A DNA stretch of 64,000 nt from G965200765 sp965200765 (GTDB lineage Bacteria; Pseudomonadota; Gammaproteobacteria; Arenicellales; JAJDZL01), in contig OZ241380.1 in assembly GCA_965200765.1 (NCBI GenBank), forward strand, positions 62,001 to 126,000, written 5' to 3'. The notes beneath the pieces are model-generated. The model had not been told where the DNA came from, ran no database searches, and saw only the letters and a list, made by a program, of their open reading frames with translations. Shown piece after piece: positions 17,433-26,641 of the stretch. Position numbers and translations under genes: made by a program. Positions within the stretch are counted from its first letter, which is position 1. Each line of letters begins with the position of its first letter.

Positions 17433-18059
17433 ATGCACGCTGTCGCTTCACAAATTCCGAACCTGTTGACCTTGCTTCGCATTGCCGCGGCACCGGTGTT
17501 GATCATTTTGTTGCGCGATCACAACTACGAATGGGCACTAATCTTATTTATCGTTGCAGGAATTACGGACGGCCTGGATGGCTACATCGCGAAGAAGTTT
17601 GATTTTGTCACGGAACTGGGAGCTCATCTTGACCCCCTTGCGGACAAGATCATTATCATTTCCGCGTACAGCATGCTGGTTTGGCTGGGTCAAATCCCTT
17701 TCTGGCTGGTTACGCTTGTAATTTTCAGAGATGTAGTGATCCTCGGCGGATATCTCGTGCTGATGGCCTTGGATGGCGATATTCCCATGTTGCCCACCAA
17801 AATCAGCAAGACCAACACGGCATTGCAAATCTCTCTGGTGATCTTTGTTCTGCTGGAAAATACCGCCTGGAATTTTCTTCCCGAAATCAGCACCTTGCTC
17901 TTGTATGCGGTCGTTGTAACAACCGTCGCCAGCGGTGGTCAATATGTCTGGGTTTGGGCAATCAGAAGAAGTATTGGACAACCATCCGTCCAGGTAGCTA
18001 CAGCTGAGAAAAAAAAGGAACGTGAACAGGCAAGCAGTACTGCCGGTCGCATTAGCTGA
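17433..18059 (+). CDS. pgsA: CDP-alcohol phosphatidyltransferase, probably phosphatidylglycerophosphate synthase
   Basis: A polytopic membrane enzyme of phospholipid synthesis. The CDP-alcohol transferase signature is present as DGLDGYIAKKFDFVTELGAH followed by LDPLADK, with all Asp and Gly positions conserved and Lys in place of the usual Arg. Start IPNLLTLLRIAAAPVLIILL is the typical PgsA N-terminus. About 208 residues; E. coli PgsA has 182, the extra being a charged C-terminal tail (EKKKEREQASS). ATG 17433 is preferred to TTG 17427. It overlaps hda by 38 bp. Confidence 0.88.
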   Translation: MHAVASQIPNLLTLLRIAAAPVLIILLRDHNYEWALILFIVAGITDGLDGYIAKKFDFVTELGAHLDPLADKIIIISAYSMLVWLGQIPFWLVTLVIFRDVVILGGYLVLMALDGDIPMLPTKISKTNTALQISLVIFVLLENTAWNFLPEISTLLLYAVVVTTVASGGQYVWVWAIRRSIGQPSVQVATAEKKKEREQASSTAGRIS

Positions 18060-18705
18060 TCACGCGGATTTCGATAATTTTCTGCCTGCCGGGAATTCGC
18101 ATGTTGTAGAGTTTCTTCGCACGATGCTTCGGGAGAACATCAGTCGGCGCGTGGCATTTATATGGGGAGAAAACGGATTGGGCAAGACGCACTTGCTTTA
18201 CTCAGCCTGCAAGATCATTGGTAATAGTCACTACCTGTCGTTGAAGGACCGCTCGCTTCAACCAGAAATTCTGGATGAGTTGCACTACTTTGCTGTGAAT
18301 TGCATTGACGACTTGGACCAAGTTGCCGGGCAGGTGGCTTGGGAAAAAAAGATCATGACACTGTTTGAAAACTCCTTGGCAACAGGCAACTCTCTCATCT
18401 TTACAGCGAATGCACCGCCACAATCACTTGGTTTCCAGTTGCCGGATTTGAAAAGTCGACTGTATGCGCGTGAAATTTTCAAGTTGAAGCCGGTTTCAGA
18501 CACTGACAAAATCAGAATACTTACTGAACGTGCCTCGCGACGCGGAATTCACATCGACGACTCTGTTGCTCAGTTCGCTTTGAGCCGATATGCCAGAGAC
18601 ATGCATTCACTGCTTGGACTGCTGGATAAAATCGACCGTATGTCTCTGCAACAGCAACGACGCGTAACCATTCCATTTCTGAAACAACTGGAAGGAATTG
18701 ACTAA
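18022..18705 (+). CDS. hda: DnaA regulatory inactivator Hda
   Basis: A 227-residue DnaA-like AAA+ protein lacking the DNA-binding domain IV of DnaA. With the sliding clamp, Hda stimulates ATP hydrolysis on DnaA and prevents re-initiation. The N-terminal RQAVLPVAL segment resembles a clamp-binding QxxLP motif. Walker A GENGLGKT at 49-56, NCIDDLDQVAG as Walker B, sensor-1 LIFTANAPP, and the DLKSRLYAREIFKLKPVSD stretch are visible. Start GTG 18022 lies inside the end of pgsA. It ends 6 bp before the convergent wrbA-like gene. Confidence 0.93.
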   Translation: MNRQAVLPVALADHADFDNFLPAGNSHVVEFLRTMLRENISRRVAFIWGENGLGKTHLLYSACKIIGNSHYLSLKDRSLQPEILDELHYFAVNCIDDLDQVAGQVAWEKKIMTLFENSLATGNSLIFTANAPPQSLGFQLPDLKSRLYAREIFKLKPVSDTDKIRILTERASRRGIHIDDSVAQFALSRYARDMHSLLGLLDKIDRMSLQQQRRVTIPFLKQLEGID

Positions 18706-18711
18706 ATCCGG

Positions 18712-19320
18712 TCAGGCTAATTTCAAAGACTTGGATATTTTTGCCAGACGTTGACCAATTTTCAGACTCAAAACTTCTTCTTCTTTGCTGAATGGCTGTT
18801 CGTCGGCGGCCCCTGAAACATGTGTGGCACCGTACGGTGTCCCACCACTGGTTGTAGAAAGGAGCTCATTTTCTGTATAAGGAATGCCGACAATCAACAT
18901 CCCGTGATGCAGGAGCGGCAAAATCATTGAATTCAAAGTTGTTTCCTGGCCGCCATGGACGGATGCTGTTGAAGTAAACACACAGGCCGGCTTGCCTGAC
19001 ATCTTGCCCGACAACCACAGACTTCCGGTAGAATCCAGAAAATGCTTTAGCGGCGCGGCCATATTTCCGAACCGGGTTGGACTCCCCAATGCCAGTCCGT
19101 CGCATTCTTCCAGATCTTCCAGTGTCGCGTACGGGTGGCCTGAGGAAGGAATTTCATCTTCAACTGCTTCCGCCACTGATGACACCGGTGGAACTTGGCG
19201 CAGTATTGCTTCGCAGTCGTCTACGCCATTGACTCCGCGCGCGATCAGATTGGCCAAACGTGCAACGTTGCCACCGCGGCTATAGTAAAGAATCAAAATC
19301 TTGGTCATGTCAGCATTCAA
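18712..19320 (-). CDS. wrbA: WrbA-family NAD(P)H:quinone oxidoreductase (flavodoxin fold)
   Basis: A 202-residue FMN-binding protein. The phosphate loop YYSRGGNVARLA, the GSPTRFGNMAAPLKHFLDST isoalloxazine-contact segment and TASVHGGQETTLNSMILPLLHHGM are typical of WrbA. It catalyses two-electron quinone reduction. The start overlaps the stop of the upstream FAD oxidoreductase by 4 bp, implying coupled translation. Confidence 0.93.
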   Translation of the reverse strand: MNADMTKILILYYSRGGNVARLANLIARGVNGVDDCEAILRQVPPVSSVAEAVEDEIPSSGHPYATLEDLEECDGLALGSPTRFGNMAAPLKHFLDSTGSLWLSGKMSGKPACVFTSTASVHGGQETTLNSMILPLLHHGMLIVGIPYTENELLSTTSGGTPYGATHVSGAADEQPFSKEEEVLSLKIGQRLAKISKSLKLA

Positions 19321-20525
19321 ATGATAATTTTTTCCGCATAGGATTGCTTATTCAAAATTCTCGCATAGCTCAATCGACTCAGATCAAGTGACCGGTATTC
19401 ACCGAAAGTCAGCAATTCCGACAATCCTCGCCCGACTGCCGGTGCCTGTTGCAGTCCATGTCCACTGAAGCCATTGGCGAAATAGTAGTTTGAGATTTCC
19501 GGGTGAGCACCAACAATTCCGTTCATGTCGAATTCGTTGTAGTCGTAATGTCCCGCCCAGGCATTGACAACGCGAACCGACTCAAAAGCAGGAATTCGAT
19601 TCGCCAGCAGTGGCCACACGAGTTGGTCGAAAATGGAGTAGTCCACTTCAAGCGAGTAGGTTTTTGGGTCAGGCAAACTGGTCGGTGATATTCCGCACAG
19701 GTAGTATTCTCCTTCGGGTCGGACATAGAATCCCGAAATGTCAATCACCATTGGCATTTCCTTGATTGTTTCCCGACAATGCAACACAAAAACATTGCGT
19801 TTGCGTGGACCGACCGGGAGCCAAATACCGGCGAGTGTCGCAAAGTCGCCAGCATACGGTCCGGCGGCATTCACCAAAGCGCCGCAGTTGATAGAGTTAC
19901 CGGAGCGAAGTTTCACCGATTTGATGCAGGATGCATCGCGTTTTACTGAAACCACTTCATCGTTCAGATAGACAGCACCTAGGTCAATCGCTTTTTTGCG
20001 AAGCGCATTAAGCAAACTGTACGGGTCGAACCAGCCTTCGCATTCCAATCCGCGTGAACCGCCAGCGATACCGTCTGTGTTTAACCATGGATAGTAGTGA
20101 TTGAGCATAGTGGCATTGAGCAATTCAACTCTAGCGTCCGCTTCTGTCTGAATTTCGTGATTGCGTTGCAGTTCGGCCCAATCTTGCTGCTCTCCAAGAA
20201 TCAAATAGCAAGCAGGTATCAGCGAAACATCCGGCACCGTTGTGTTGACTTTTAATGTAGTGGATACATTCGAAATAAATTCCCACCCGAACCGGGAAGC
20301 TTTGACATTGTCCGCGGAGGAGAATTGCTGGCGAATTGAACCCACTGAACGAGTGGTTGAACAAGCTTGATATGCAGGGTCTTTTTCAACTACGGTGACG
20401 GAACCACTAAAATTCGGGTTCGCGACAAGAAAATAGGCAGTTGAACTGCCCATAATTCCTCCGCCGGCAACTAACACGTCGGTTGAAATGCGATTTTCCA
20501 TTGAATCCATGGCGCTGATATTCAA
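19317..20525 (-). CDS. FAD-dependent oxidoreductase, DAO / sarcosine-oxidase-beta-like
   Basis: A 402-residue flavoprotein with a dinucleotide-binding GGGIMG at 21-26 near the N-terminus, the GALVNAAGPYAGDFA segment typical of the D-amino-acid oxidase/sarcosine oxidase superfamily, and the C-terminal GHGLQQAPAVGRGLSELL FAD-contact segment. Members oxidise N-methylated or secondary amines such as sarcosine, dimethylglycine or glycine. No folate-binding GCV_T domain is attached. It is coupled to wrbA. The substrate is not determined; the MttB-family gene at 1 kb would fit methyl-amine metabolism but is 17 kb away. Confidence 0.85.
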   Translation of the reverse strand: MNISAMDSMENRISTDVLVAGGGIMGSSTAYFLVANPNFSGSVTVVEKDPAYQACSTTRSVGSIRQQFSSADNVKASRFGWEFISNVSTTLKVNTTVPDVSLIPACYLILGEQQDWAELQRNHEIQTEADARVELLNATMLNHYYPWLNTDGIAGGSRGLECEGWFDPYSLLNALRKKAIDLGAVYLNDEVVSVKRDASCIKSVKLRSGNSINCGALVNAAGPYAGDFATLAGIWLPVGPRKRNVFVLHCRETIKEMPMVIDISGFYVRPEGEYYLCGISPTSLPDPKTYSLEVDYSIFDQLVWPLLANRIPAFESVRVVNAWAGHYDYNEFDMNGIVGAHPEISNYYFANGFSGHGLQQAPAVGRGLSELLTFGEYRSLDLSRLSYARILNKQSYAEKIII

Positions 20526-21126
20526 ATTTTGCTTGACAGCACGGCTTCTAGCCTCAATTCTTCATATATTGGTTCCCATTATTGTAAATCGGTCAATTCA
20601 TTCGGTTCGAATCCATTGCCTTATCGCCTGTTTTCGTTTCGAATCTCGCCATAATTAACTTGCCGGCATCCGGTAGCATCATAAAACTTTGTCTATGACT
20701 GCCGGAGCATGATTTGTAGACTTTGCGGCAGAAAGTCAGTCGCACACGTAAATATTCAGCCTCTGTGCGGGAATCTTTCGACTCTCTCTGGCGCCATAAA
20801 ATCCGCGCCTTCTATCCTCGTCATTATGTCGGTCTCCAATGCAAGTATTCAACAATACATACTGCACCCGTATCAACTAGGGGTGTGAAGAATCAGCGTA
20901 AGTCCATATTCAGTATCAGCACAGTGTACAACATTCATGAAGCCATTTACATCTTCGTGAGTGATACTTGTTTGCGTTTCACGAGGTTTTTGTAAAAATG
21001 CAGATGTGTAGATAAAAACAGAAGGATTATAGAACTTTGAAATTTGACACAACTGTGAGTATAACCATTTTTCAGTTCAATTCTCTTCTCAATTACTATT
21101 CTTCTGATGCAATTGGAGTTCAAATA
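20526..21126. other. gene-poor stretch
   Basis: No convincing gene in these 600 bp. A 90-codon + frame (20723-20995) has an atypical Arg/Ser-rich composition and no ribosome-binding site. A tRNA-like GGTTCGAATCC at 20604-20614 cannot form a T-stem. The start of the leftward FAD oxidoreductase presumably has its promoter near 20526-20600, but no clear boxes are seen. Confidence 0.5.
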
Positions 21127-21351
21127 TTATTTCATCTTAATCTTATTTGTTGTCAATGGGTTTTCTGGTGTAGGGGACAAAAATTCCTCATCCTTTTGCT
21201 CAAGTAGCCTATTCAACTCATATAGACCGCTAACTTCGATATATTGTTGATATTGGTCTTTGACTTCTTCCAATACGGCCAAATACTCATCTGTACTTTT
21301 CTCGCAAGCACTTCGCGTAGACTCAATATCAGAAGTTTCAATCTTGTTCAT
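21127..21351 (-). CDS. small hypothetical protein, acidic helical
   Basis: A 74-residue frame from ATG 21351 (TTG 21357 is an alternative), preceded by GGAG. The product is strongly helical and acidic (SACEKSTDEYLAVLEEVKDQYQQYIEV...LNRLLEQKDEEF) and ends in a basic KIKMK. It has no recognised domain and no signal peptide. Isolated between decayed regions; real but unassigned, or a remnant. Confidence 0.5.
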   Translation of the reverse strand: MNKIETSDIESTRSACEKSTDEYLAVLEEVKDQYQQYIEVSGLYELNRLLEQKDEEFLSPTPENPLTTNKIKMK

Positions 21352-21689
21352 TTTCAATTTTCTCCGGTAGAAAATAATTAGATACTCATATTGGTTACTG
21401 CACTGTGCATATCGTAGTAGCCAATTTAGGGGATTATATTCAATAGTGACAATTGTGGAGCTTCAGGATTTCGTGTGGTTAATTCCCATGGTTCTGGCAT
21501 GTTCACGAAAAGAATCCAATGAAATCAGTTTCTCGAACTAAGGGTTGCCAGTCATCAACCAAATCAGGTTCCGGAAATTCGCAGACTAACTGAACCTTGA
21601 CCTGACATGGAGTCTTTACCACACGTGCCAATTTGACCTCCTCATTTCAATTCACCCTTGAAACGAAACTTGCCGATGTCCTTGACCGT

Positions 21690-22093
21690 TGGTACATTCC
21701 ATTTTTTTCCTCTTCCAAGCGCCTTTTCTTTCTTCCATCGCGCAGTTCTACAAACAGTTCTGTTGACCCAGAAACTCGTCCAATATCTCGTGAGCCAACA
21801 CAACTATAGCCTTGTTGCAATTGACTCGGTCCACCGGTTTGCCGTCCACTTGATGCGACGGTCGAACTTGGAATCGCAGTTGTATACTCACGTTGAGAAG
21901 AGTTGCGCGGGCAACGTGAATCAGAATACAGCGAGGATAGTGCTCCCTCTGTTTGCTGATGCGTAGCAATCTTGGTATGCCTCCAGTACCACGTTAGCAG
22001 AGGACAATTCTTGCCAAAGCCGCTAGCTGTTGTTCGTTCTTGACACGAACCAGCAAATTTATCGTCAATTGAAAAATCGCCACTAGCCCACAT
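21690..22093 (-). pseudogene. IS110-family transposase remnant
   Basis: Reading the minus strand in two frames gives the C-terminal Transposase_20 signature: TGGIPRLLRISKQREHYPRC then ILIHVARATLL, matching the SGGK-RLGRISKRGDRYLRTLLIHGARAVL-type pattern of IS110 transposases. It is followed by NCNKAIVVLAHEILDEFL, like the ALANKMARI ending. The frame is broken by shifts and the N-terminal RuvC-like DEDD domain is not found, so it is a decayed fragment. The open frames on both strands here are fragments of it or shadows. Confidence 0.6.
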
Positions 22094-22513
22094 GTTTCGT
22101 ACCTGGTGCTTGAAGGATGGAGGAAGCCACTTGAAAATTATCAGTGATTTTCTGAACTTGATTTACCCAGGATGCAGTGCGAAACGATAGCGCGAATTTG
22201 GTTAACAAGCTACAACGTCAACATCAATCATCCCGAATTCGACTGGTAAACAAAAAATTTTTCTGATTTGGTTCGATCGAAATCCAATTGAAATCAAGAC
22301 CATGTCGGTTCGGACAAGCTGTGTGAACTGTAAGCACAGTACTCTGTATCTAATTGAAAATAAACAACTTTTTCATCAAGAATCAACTTGAAGATGCATC
22401 TGAAGAAACGCCGTGAAGTTTCCATTCCGGAATGGAGTGCAACGACCTTAAAAAAACTTAAATTTCGTGAAATGCCAGATTAAGGTGTATGCCTCACAAT
22501 AGCATGAACAAAG
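22094..22513. other. intergenic region upstream of the Deg protease, with a perfect palindrome
   Basis: AT-rich DNA with no gene. At 22421-22436 there is a perfect 16-bp palindrome, TCCATTCC/GGAATGGA, about 115-130 bp before the protease start. It is a good candidate operator or activator site. I see no clear sigma-E or sigma70 boxes at normal spacing. Confidence 0.45.
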
Positions 22514-22555
22514 ATGAGTTTTTCCATGACCGCATCAAAGGAGATGAAGTTGAAT

Positions 22556-24061
22556 ATGAAAATTGGCAGACATAGTGAAACCAACACCATTGCGATTTCG
22601 AAGAAATCTGTGATTGTATCGTTTCTCGCGATTTTCGCAGTATTTGGACTACTGCTTGCAAAATCGGGCGAAATGGTACGCGCAAATGATGCTGAGCAAA
22701 CAGTTCCGCTAAGAGTCGCAAATATCCAAAACGGATTTGCTGACCTCATTGAAGAAATTGCACCAACTGTAGTAACCATATCGGTAGAACAGTTGCAGAA
22801 AAAAACTGACTTTGATTTTGAAGACGATTTTCGAAGGTTTTTCGACCAATTCCCTGAAATGGACAAATTCTTTGACAAGTTGCCGGGCGATGACCAAATA
22901 CCGCGACAAGGTTCAGGTTCTGGATTTGTCGTGGACTCCAGCGGCTACATCGTTACCAATGCGCATGTGGTGAATGGTGCAGATGCCTTAAAAGTTACGT
23001 TGTCCGATGATACAGTCTACGACGCAAAAATTATCGGAATTGACGAGTTGACAGATTTGGCCGTGATCAAAATCGACGCTGACCGGAAACTGATTGCAGC
23101 AAAATTCGGCAATTCGGAAAAATCCAGAGTCGGTGACTGGGTCATCGCAATCGGCACGCCGTTCGGATTGCAAAGTTCAGTATCGCTCGGCATAATCTCT
23201 GGCAAAGGACGCTCATTTGCAAATAACCCGGATGCACAGCTGATTCAGATTGATGCAGCTGTCAACCAAGGTAATTCAGGCGGACCACTGTTTAACTCTG
23301 TCGGTGAAGTAATCGGCGTGAATACCATGATTATGTCCCGAACGGGCGAGAATGCCGGTGTCGCTCTGGCGATACCTTCTGCATTGGCTGAAGATATTTC
23401 CAGTACGCTGATTCAGGACGGTCGCATCGAACGCGGTTTTCTGGGTGTGGTCATTCAGGATGTAACCGAGGACATCGCCGAAGCCATGCAACTTGAAGAG
23501 GCGAAAGGCGCATTGGTGGCAGAAGTGGTTGATGGCAGTCCCGCCGCGATTGCCGGGGTTGAAGTCGGGGATGTCATTCTCAATTTCAATGATGAGGACA
23601 TCGCCGAGATGCGCGAATTGCCTCGTGTAGTTCGATCAACCAAACCTGGCACGGAAGTCGGCTTGGAAGTCTGGCGCGACGGAGATACTGTTTCGCTGAC
23701 CATTGCCATTGGCAACCGAAATGTCGCAGGCAAAGAAACGGAATTGGCAAGTCGTGAAAAGGACACATCTTTGTCAATCGGAATTGAACTCGCTGAAATC
23801 AGCGCTGAAAATCGCCAGCGATTTGAAATTGACGAAGACACCACCGGGGTTGTCGTTCTGGATGTGGAGCAAGGCAGCGCGGCGGCACAGTCCGGGATTC
23901 GTGAAGGCGATGTTATCAAAAGCATCAACCGTGAATCCATAGATTCCATTGATGATGCGCAACAGAACTTGAATGCCGCAACTGAAAGCGGCAAGAACAA
24001 CATTCTCATGCTAATTGAACGAAACGGAGGCAGCCGCTTTGTGACCGTCTCCGCTTCGTAA
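22556..24061 (+). CDS. degP: Deg/Do-family (HtrA) periplasmic serine endoprotease
   Basis: Envelope quality-control protease. Numbered from the first in-frame ATG (22514): signal/anchor segment about 31-50, catalytic H151 (TNAHVV), D181 (DLAVIKI) and S255 (NQGNSGGP), then two PDZ domains (about 300-395 with GALVAEVVDGSPAAIAGVEVGD; about 425-515 with VVVLDVEQGSAAAQSGIREGD). AAAGGAG at 22537-22543 abuts ATG 22544, so initiation at TTG 22550 or ATG 22556 is more likely. The monocistronic gene ends in a strong terminator. Whether DegP, DegQ or MucD is the closest relative cannot be settled by eye. Confidence 0.93.
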   Translation: MKIGRHSETNTIAISKKSVIVSFLAIFAVFGLLLAKSGEMVRANDAEQTVPLRVANIQNGFADLIEEIAPTVVTISVEQLQKKTDFDFEDDFRRFFDQFPEMDKFFDKLPGDDQIPRQGSGSGFVVDSSGYIVTNAHVVNGADALKVTLSDDTVYDAKIIGIDELTDLAVIKIDADRKLIAAKFGNSEKSRVGDWVIAIGTPFGLQSSVSLGIISGKGRSFANNPDAQLIQIDAAVNQGNSGGPLFNSVGEVIGVNTMIMSRTGENAGVALAIPSALAEDISSTLIQDGRIERGFLGVVIQDVTEDIAEAMQLEEAKGALVAEVVDGSPAAIAGVEVGDVILNFNDEDIAEMRELPRVVRSTKPGTEVGLEVWRDGDTVSLTIAIGNRNVAGKETELASREKDTSLSIGIELAEISAENRQRFEIDEDTTGVVVLDVEQGSAAAQSGIREGDVIKSINRESIDSIDDAQQNLNAATESGKNNILMLIERNGGSRFVTVSAS

Positions 24062-24096
24062 TTGGTTTATATCCTCTCTTTTCTGGTACAGGGTTT

Positions 24097-24139
24097 CCGC
24101 CGGAAAATATCAACAGCATATTTTCCGGCGGCTTTTTTT
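24097..24139 (+). terminator. rho-independent terminator of the Deg protease gene
   Basis: A perfect 14-bp stem (CCGCCGGAAAATAT / ATATTTTCCGGCGG), 7-nt loop CAACAGC, then C and seven T residues. It lies 35 bp after the stop. Confidence 0.93.
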
Positions 24140-24298
24140 CACGAGAGCTTATAGATGTTGAATTCAAACCAATCCGCTTATTTTAACATTTTCCAAGGTC
24201 GGAAGTAAAATAAGTGACCTGGAAATTGCAAAATGCGACAACTTGGATGATTTTATCCGATACAGTCACCTACCCAGTTTTGATTTACGGGGGAGCTC

Positions 24299-24973
24299 AT
24301 GCGTATACTGATTATTGAAGATGACAAAGATACATTGTCCTATATTGCCAAGGGACTGACAGAGGCAGGGCATCGACCAGAGGTTGCATCAACTGGTATT
24401 GACGGCTTGCATCGTGCAAGCACGGAAGATTTTGATGCACTGATTGTTGATCGCATGTTGCCGGAGATGGATGGCCTGGAAATTGTCCAGCAACTTCGCA
24501 GAAAAGACATACATACGCCAATTCTGATTCTCAGTGCGCTTGGAGACGTGGACGACCGGGTACAAGGATTGAAAACCGGAAGCGACGACTACCTTACCAA
24601 ACCGTTCGCATATTCGGAGTTGCTAGCCCGACTTGATGCAATCGTTCGACGAGTTGATGCCTCGGCAACAACAACGCAACTCATAGTGGATGACCTGACA
24701 CTGAATTTGCTGACGCGGGAAGTAACCCGGGCTGGCAAAAAAATCGATGTTTTGCCTACGGAGTTTCGAATTCTGGAAGTCTTGATGAGATACAGCGAAC
24801 AGGTTGTAACCCGTACCATGCTTTTGGAAAAGGTATGGGACTATAATTTTGACCCGCAAACCAGTATTATTGACGTTCATATTTCACGACTCAGAACAAA
24901 AATTGACAAGCAATTCGACAAACCCTTGATTCACACCATACGAGGTTCAGGCTACATGCTTTCCCCTGAATAG
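24299..24973 (+). CDS. OmpR/PhoB-family response regulator
   Basis: A 224-residue two-component regulator. Receiver: acidic pair D8/D9, phospho-acceptor D51 in LIVDRMLPEMDG, and K101 in YLTKPFAYSELLARLDAIVRR. The C-terminal winged helix has LTLNLLTREVTRAGKKI, LPTEFRILEVLMRYSEQVVTR and HISRLRTKID...RGSGYMLS. It is followed 62 bp later by its histidine kinase. Targets are unknown; a regulon including the variable porins is conceivable but not shown. Confidence 0.95.
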   Translation: MRILIIEDDKDTLSYIAKGLTEAGHRPEVASTGIDGLHRASTEDFDALIVDRMLPEMDGLEIVQQLRRKDIHTPILILSALGDVDDRVQGLKTGSDDYLTKPFAYSELLARLDAIVRRVDASATTTQLIVDDLTLNLLTREVTRAGKKIDVLPTEFRILEVLMRYSEQVVTRTMLLEKVWDYNFDPQTSIIDVHISRLRTKIDKQFDKPLIHTIRGSGYMLSPE

Positions 24974-25035
24974 GTGTATTCCCCCTATATCCACAATCAA
25001 TTCCACCCTGCAATTTGCAATTCGCCAGAAAATAC

Positions 25036-26442
25036 ATGTTCAAGCATTTCACTCAACGACTCAGAAGTTCCACATTCCTCCTTGCGGTTATTTACGCCTC
25101 ATTGTTCTGTGTGTCAACAATTGGGCTTATGGGGGTCATTTACTGGTCATCCTTTCAATACCGGTTGGCGCAGATAGACACTACAATTTCGGAAGAACTT
25201 GATAGCTTGGAAGAGACCTACCAAAACCCCATGGTCCCGTTCCATCTGATCGTGCAGGATCGCGTATTTCATCTCATGCCGACCGATCCGATGCTTTTCT
25301 TGTTATCGGACAATGAAGGAAATCGTATTGCAGGCAACCTGTCGCAGATGCCGAGTGTTGAACCAAACAATTACGGACAGGTCGAGTTTCCACTCAAGGG
25401 ATATGGACCCGCGGGTCAGGATTCTCATCCGGTACGCGCTCATTTGCGTCAGATTTCCCAACATCATCAACTACTTGTAGGACGAAACATTCATGACCTG
25501 GAAGAGTTGGAAGCCAGATTTTTTCTGATACTTGCCTGGGGGATTGCAATTACCATTGTATTGGCAATTGCTGGCGCTCTTCTGTTCAGCAGAATTGTTG
25601 CAAGCCGATTGGCGACGGTTAACTCTACCTGTCGGGTCGTCATGGCCGGCGATTTAACTCAGCGGATCCAGCCGGACCATAGCGGAGATCAGTTTGACAA
25701 ACTTGCAGTGAACTTCAACGAAATGCTGGATCGTGTTGAAACCTTGATGATCGGCATCAAATCTGTATCGGACAATATTGCCCATGATCTGAGAACACCT
25801 CTGACAAGGCTCAAGAATCGCTTGTCGCAAGCCTTGGAATCCAGCGAAAATTCTGATAATGGAGGCGCGATTTCCCGGCAAATGATTGAAGGGTCAATCA
25901 AAGAAGCCGATTCGCTTTTGGTGACATGCACTGCATTGCTTCGAATTGCCCGTATTGAGGCCAGCAATTCTAAACACACATTCACACGTTTTGATCCCAG
26001 AAATGTTCTGGACGATGTGATTGAATTATATGAACCCATGGCCGAAGAAAAGTCCATATCCATTTCCAGGCAGTACTGCAATTCAAAATACGAAATATAT
26101 GCAGACAGGAATCTGATATTCCAGGCATTCGCAAATTTGATTGACAATGGTATCAAGTATGCGCCGAAGAGTACGAATCTTGACATTTCTATCAATCAAA
26201 ATTCAAGCAAGGTGGATATAGTGGTAGCCGACAAGGGACCTGGCATTCCGAAGGAATTTCACGAAAAGGTAGTGCAACGGCTATTTCGCATGGACAGCAG
26301 TCGGTCCACCCCGGGGAGTGGATTGGGACTCAGTCTTGTATACGCAGTAGCCGGGTTGCACAATTCAAATTTGCGTCTGGAAGACAACGAACCGGGGCTC
26401 AGGGTAAAACTGGATTTTGATATGGCAAAGTCTGCGACATAG
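25036..26442 (+). CDS. membrane sensor histidine kinase
   Basis: About 468 residues from ATG 25036 (an in-frame TTG lies 21 bp upstream). TM1 is about residues 15-39 and TM2 about 162-186, flanking a roughly 120-residue periplasmic sensor. A HAMP linker follows, then the H-box SDNIAHDLRTPLTRLKNRL with phospho-His about residue 250. The ATPase has N-box NLIDNGIKYAPK, G1 DKGPGIPKEFHEKV and G2 GSGLGLSLVYAV. It pairs with the upstream regulator. The signal is unknown. Confidence 0.94.
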   Translation: MFKHFTQRLRSSTFLLAVIYASLFCVSTIGLMGVIYWSSFQYRLAQIDTTISEELDSLEETYQNPMVPFHLIVQDRVFHLMPTDPMLFLLSDNEGNRIAGNLSQMPSVEPNNYGQVEFPLKGYGPAGQDSHPVRAHLRQISQHHQLLVGRNIHDLEELEARFFLILAWGIAITIVLAIAGALLFSRIVASRLATVNSTCRVVMAGDLTQRIQPDHSGDQFDKLAVNFNEMLDRVETLMIGIKSVSDNIAHDLRTPLTRLKNRLSQALESSENSDNGGAISRQMIEGSIKEADSLLVTCTALLRIARIEASNSKHTFTRFDPRNVLDDVIELYEPMAEEKSISISRQYCNSKYEIYADRNLIFQAFANLIDNGIKYAPKSTNLDISINQNSSKVDIVVADKGPGIPKEFHEKVVQRLFRMDSSRSTPGSGLGLSLVYAVAGLHNSNLRLEDNEPGLRVKLDFDMAKSAT

Positions 26443-26619
26443 CAACTATTTGCGTGTTGCCTGCGACAAAGTCCGTTTGGTGTACCTGAACAGTATTTTG
26501 TATTGCACTCAGTTCCTGCTTCCTGAAATTCCCGTTGTATCTCGAACAACTTAACTGATAGTAGTTGTACAACTTGGAGTCGACTTTCCGTCGGGCATAC
26601 TCTAGTTCTTGTTAAGCAC

Positions 26620-26641
26620 CAACTGACTGCGCCGTCAGTTG
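26620..26641 (+). repeat. porin-cassette boundary repeat, copy A
   Basis: A perfect inverted repeat CAACTGAC / GTCAGTTG around the asymmetric core TGCGCC. Sequence upstream (GTTAAGCAC...) is unlike the other copies; downstream it is shared by all porin cassettes. Confidence 0.8.

Noticed and set aside
20604..20614. tRNA T-loop-like GGTTCGAATCC
   Set aside because: The flanking bases cannot pair as a T-stem on either strand and no acceptor or anticodon arms are found. No tRNA or rRNA gene was recognised anywhere in the window.
20723..20995. 90-codon + frame in the gap after the FAD oxidoreductase gene
   Set aside because: No ribosome-binding site, Ser/Arg-rich composition typical of chance frames, no neighbour support.
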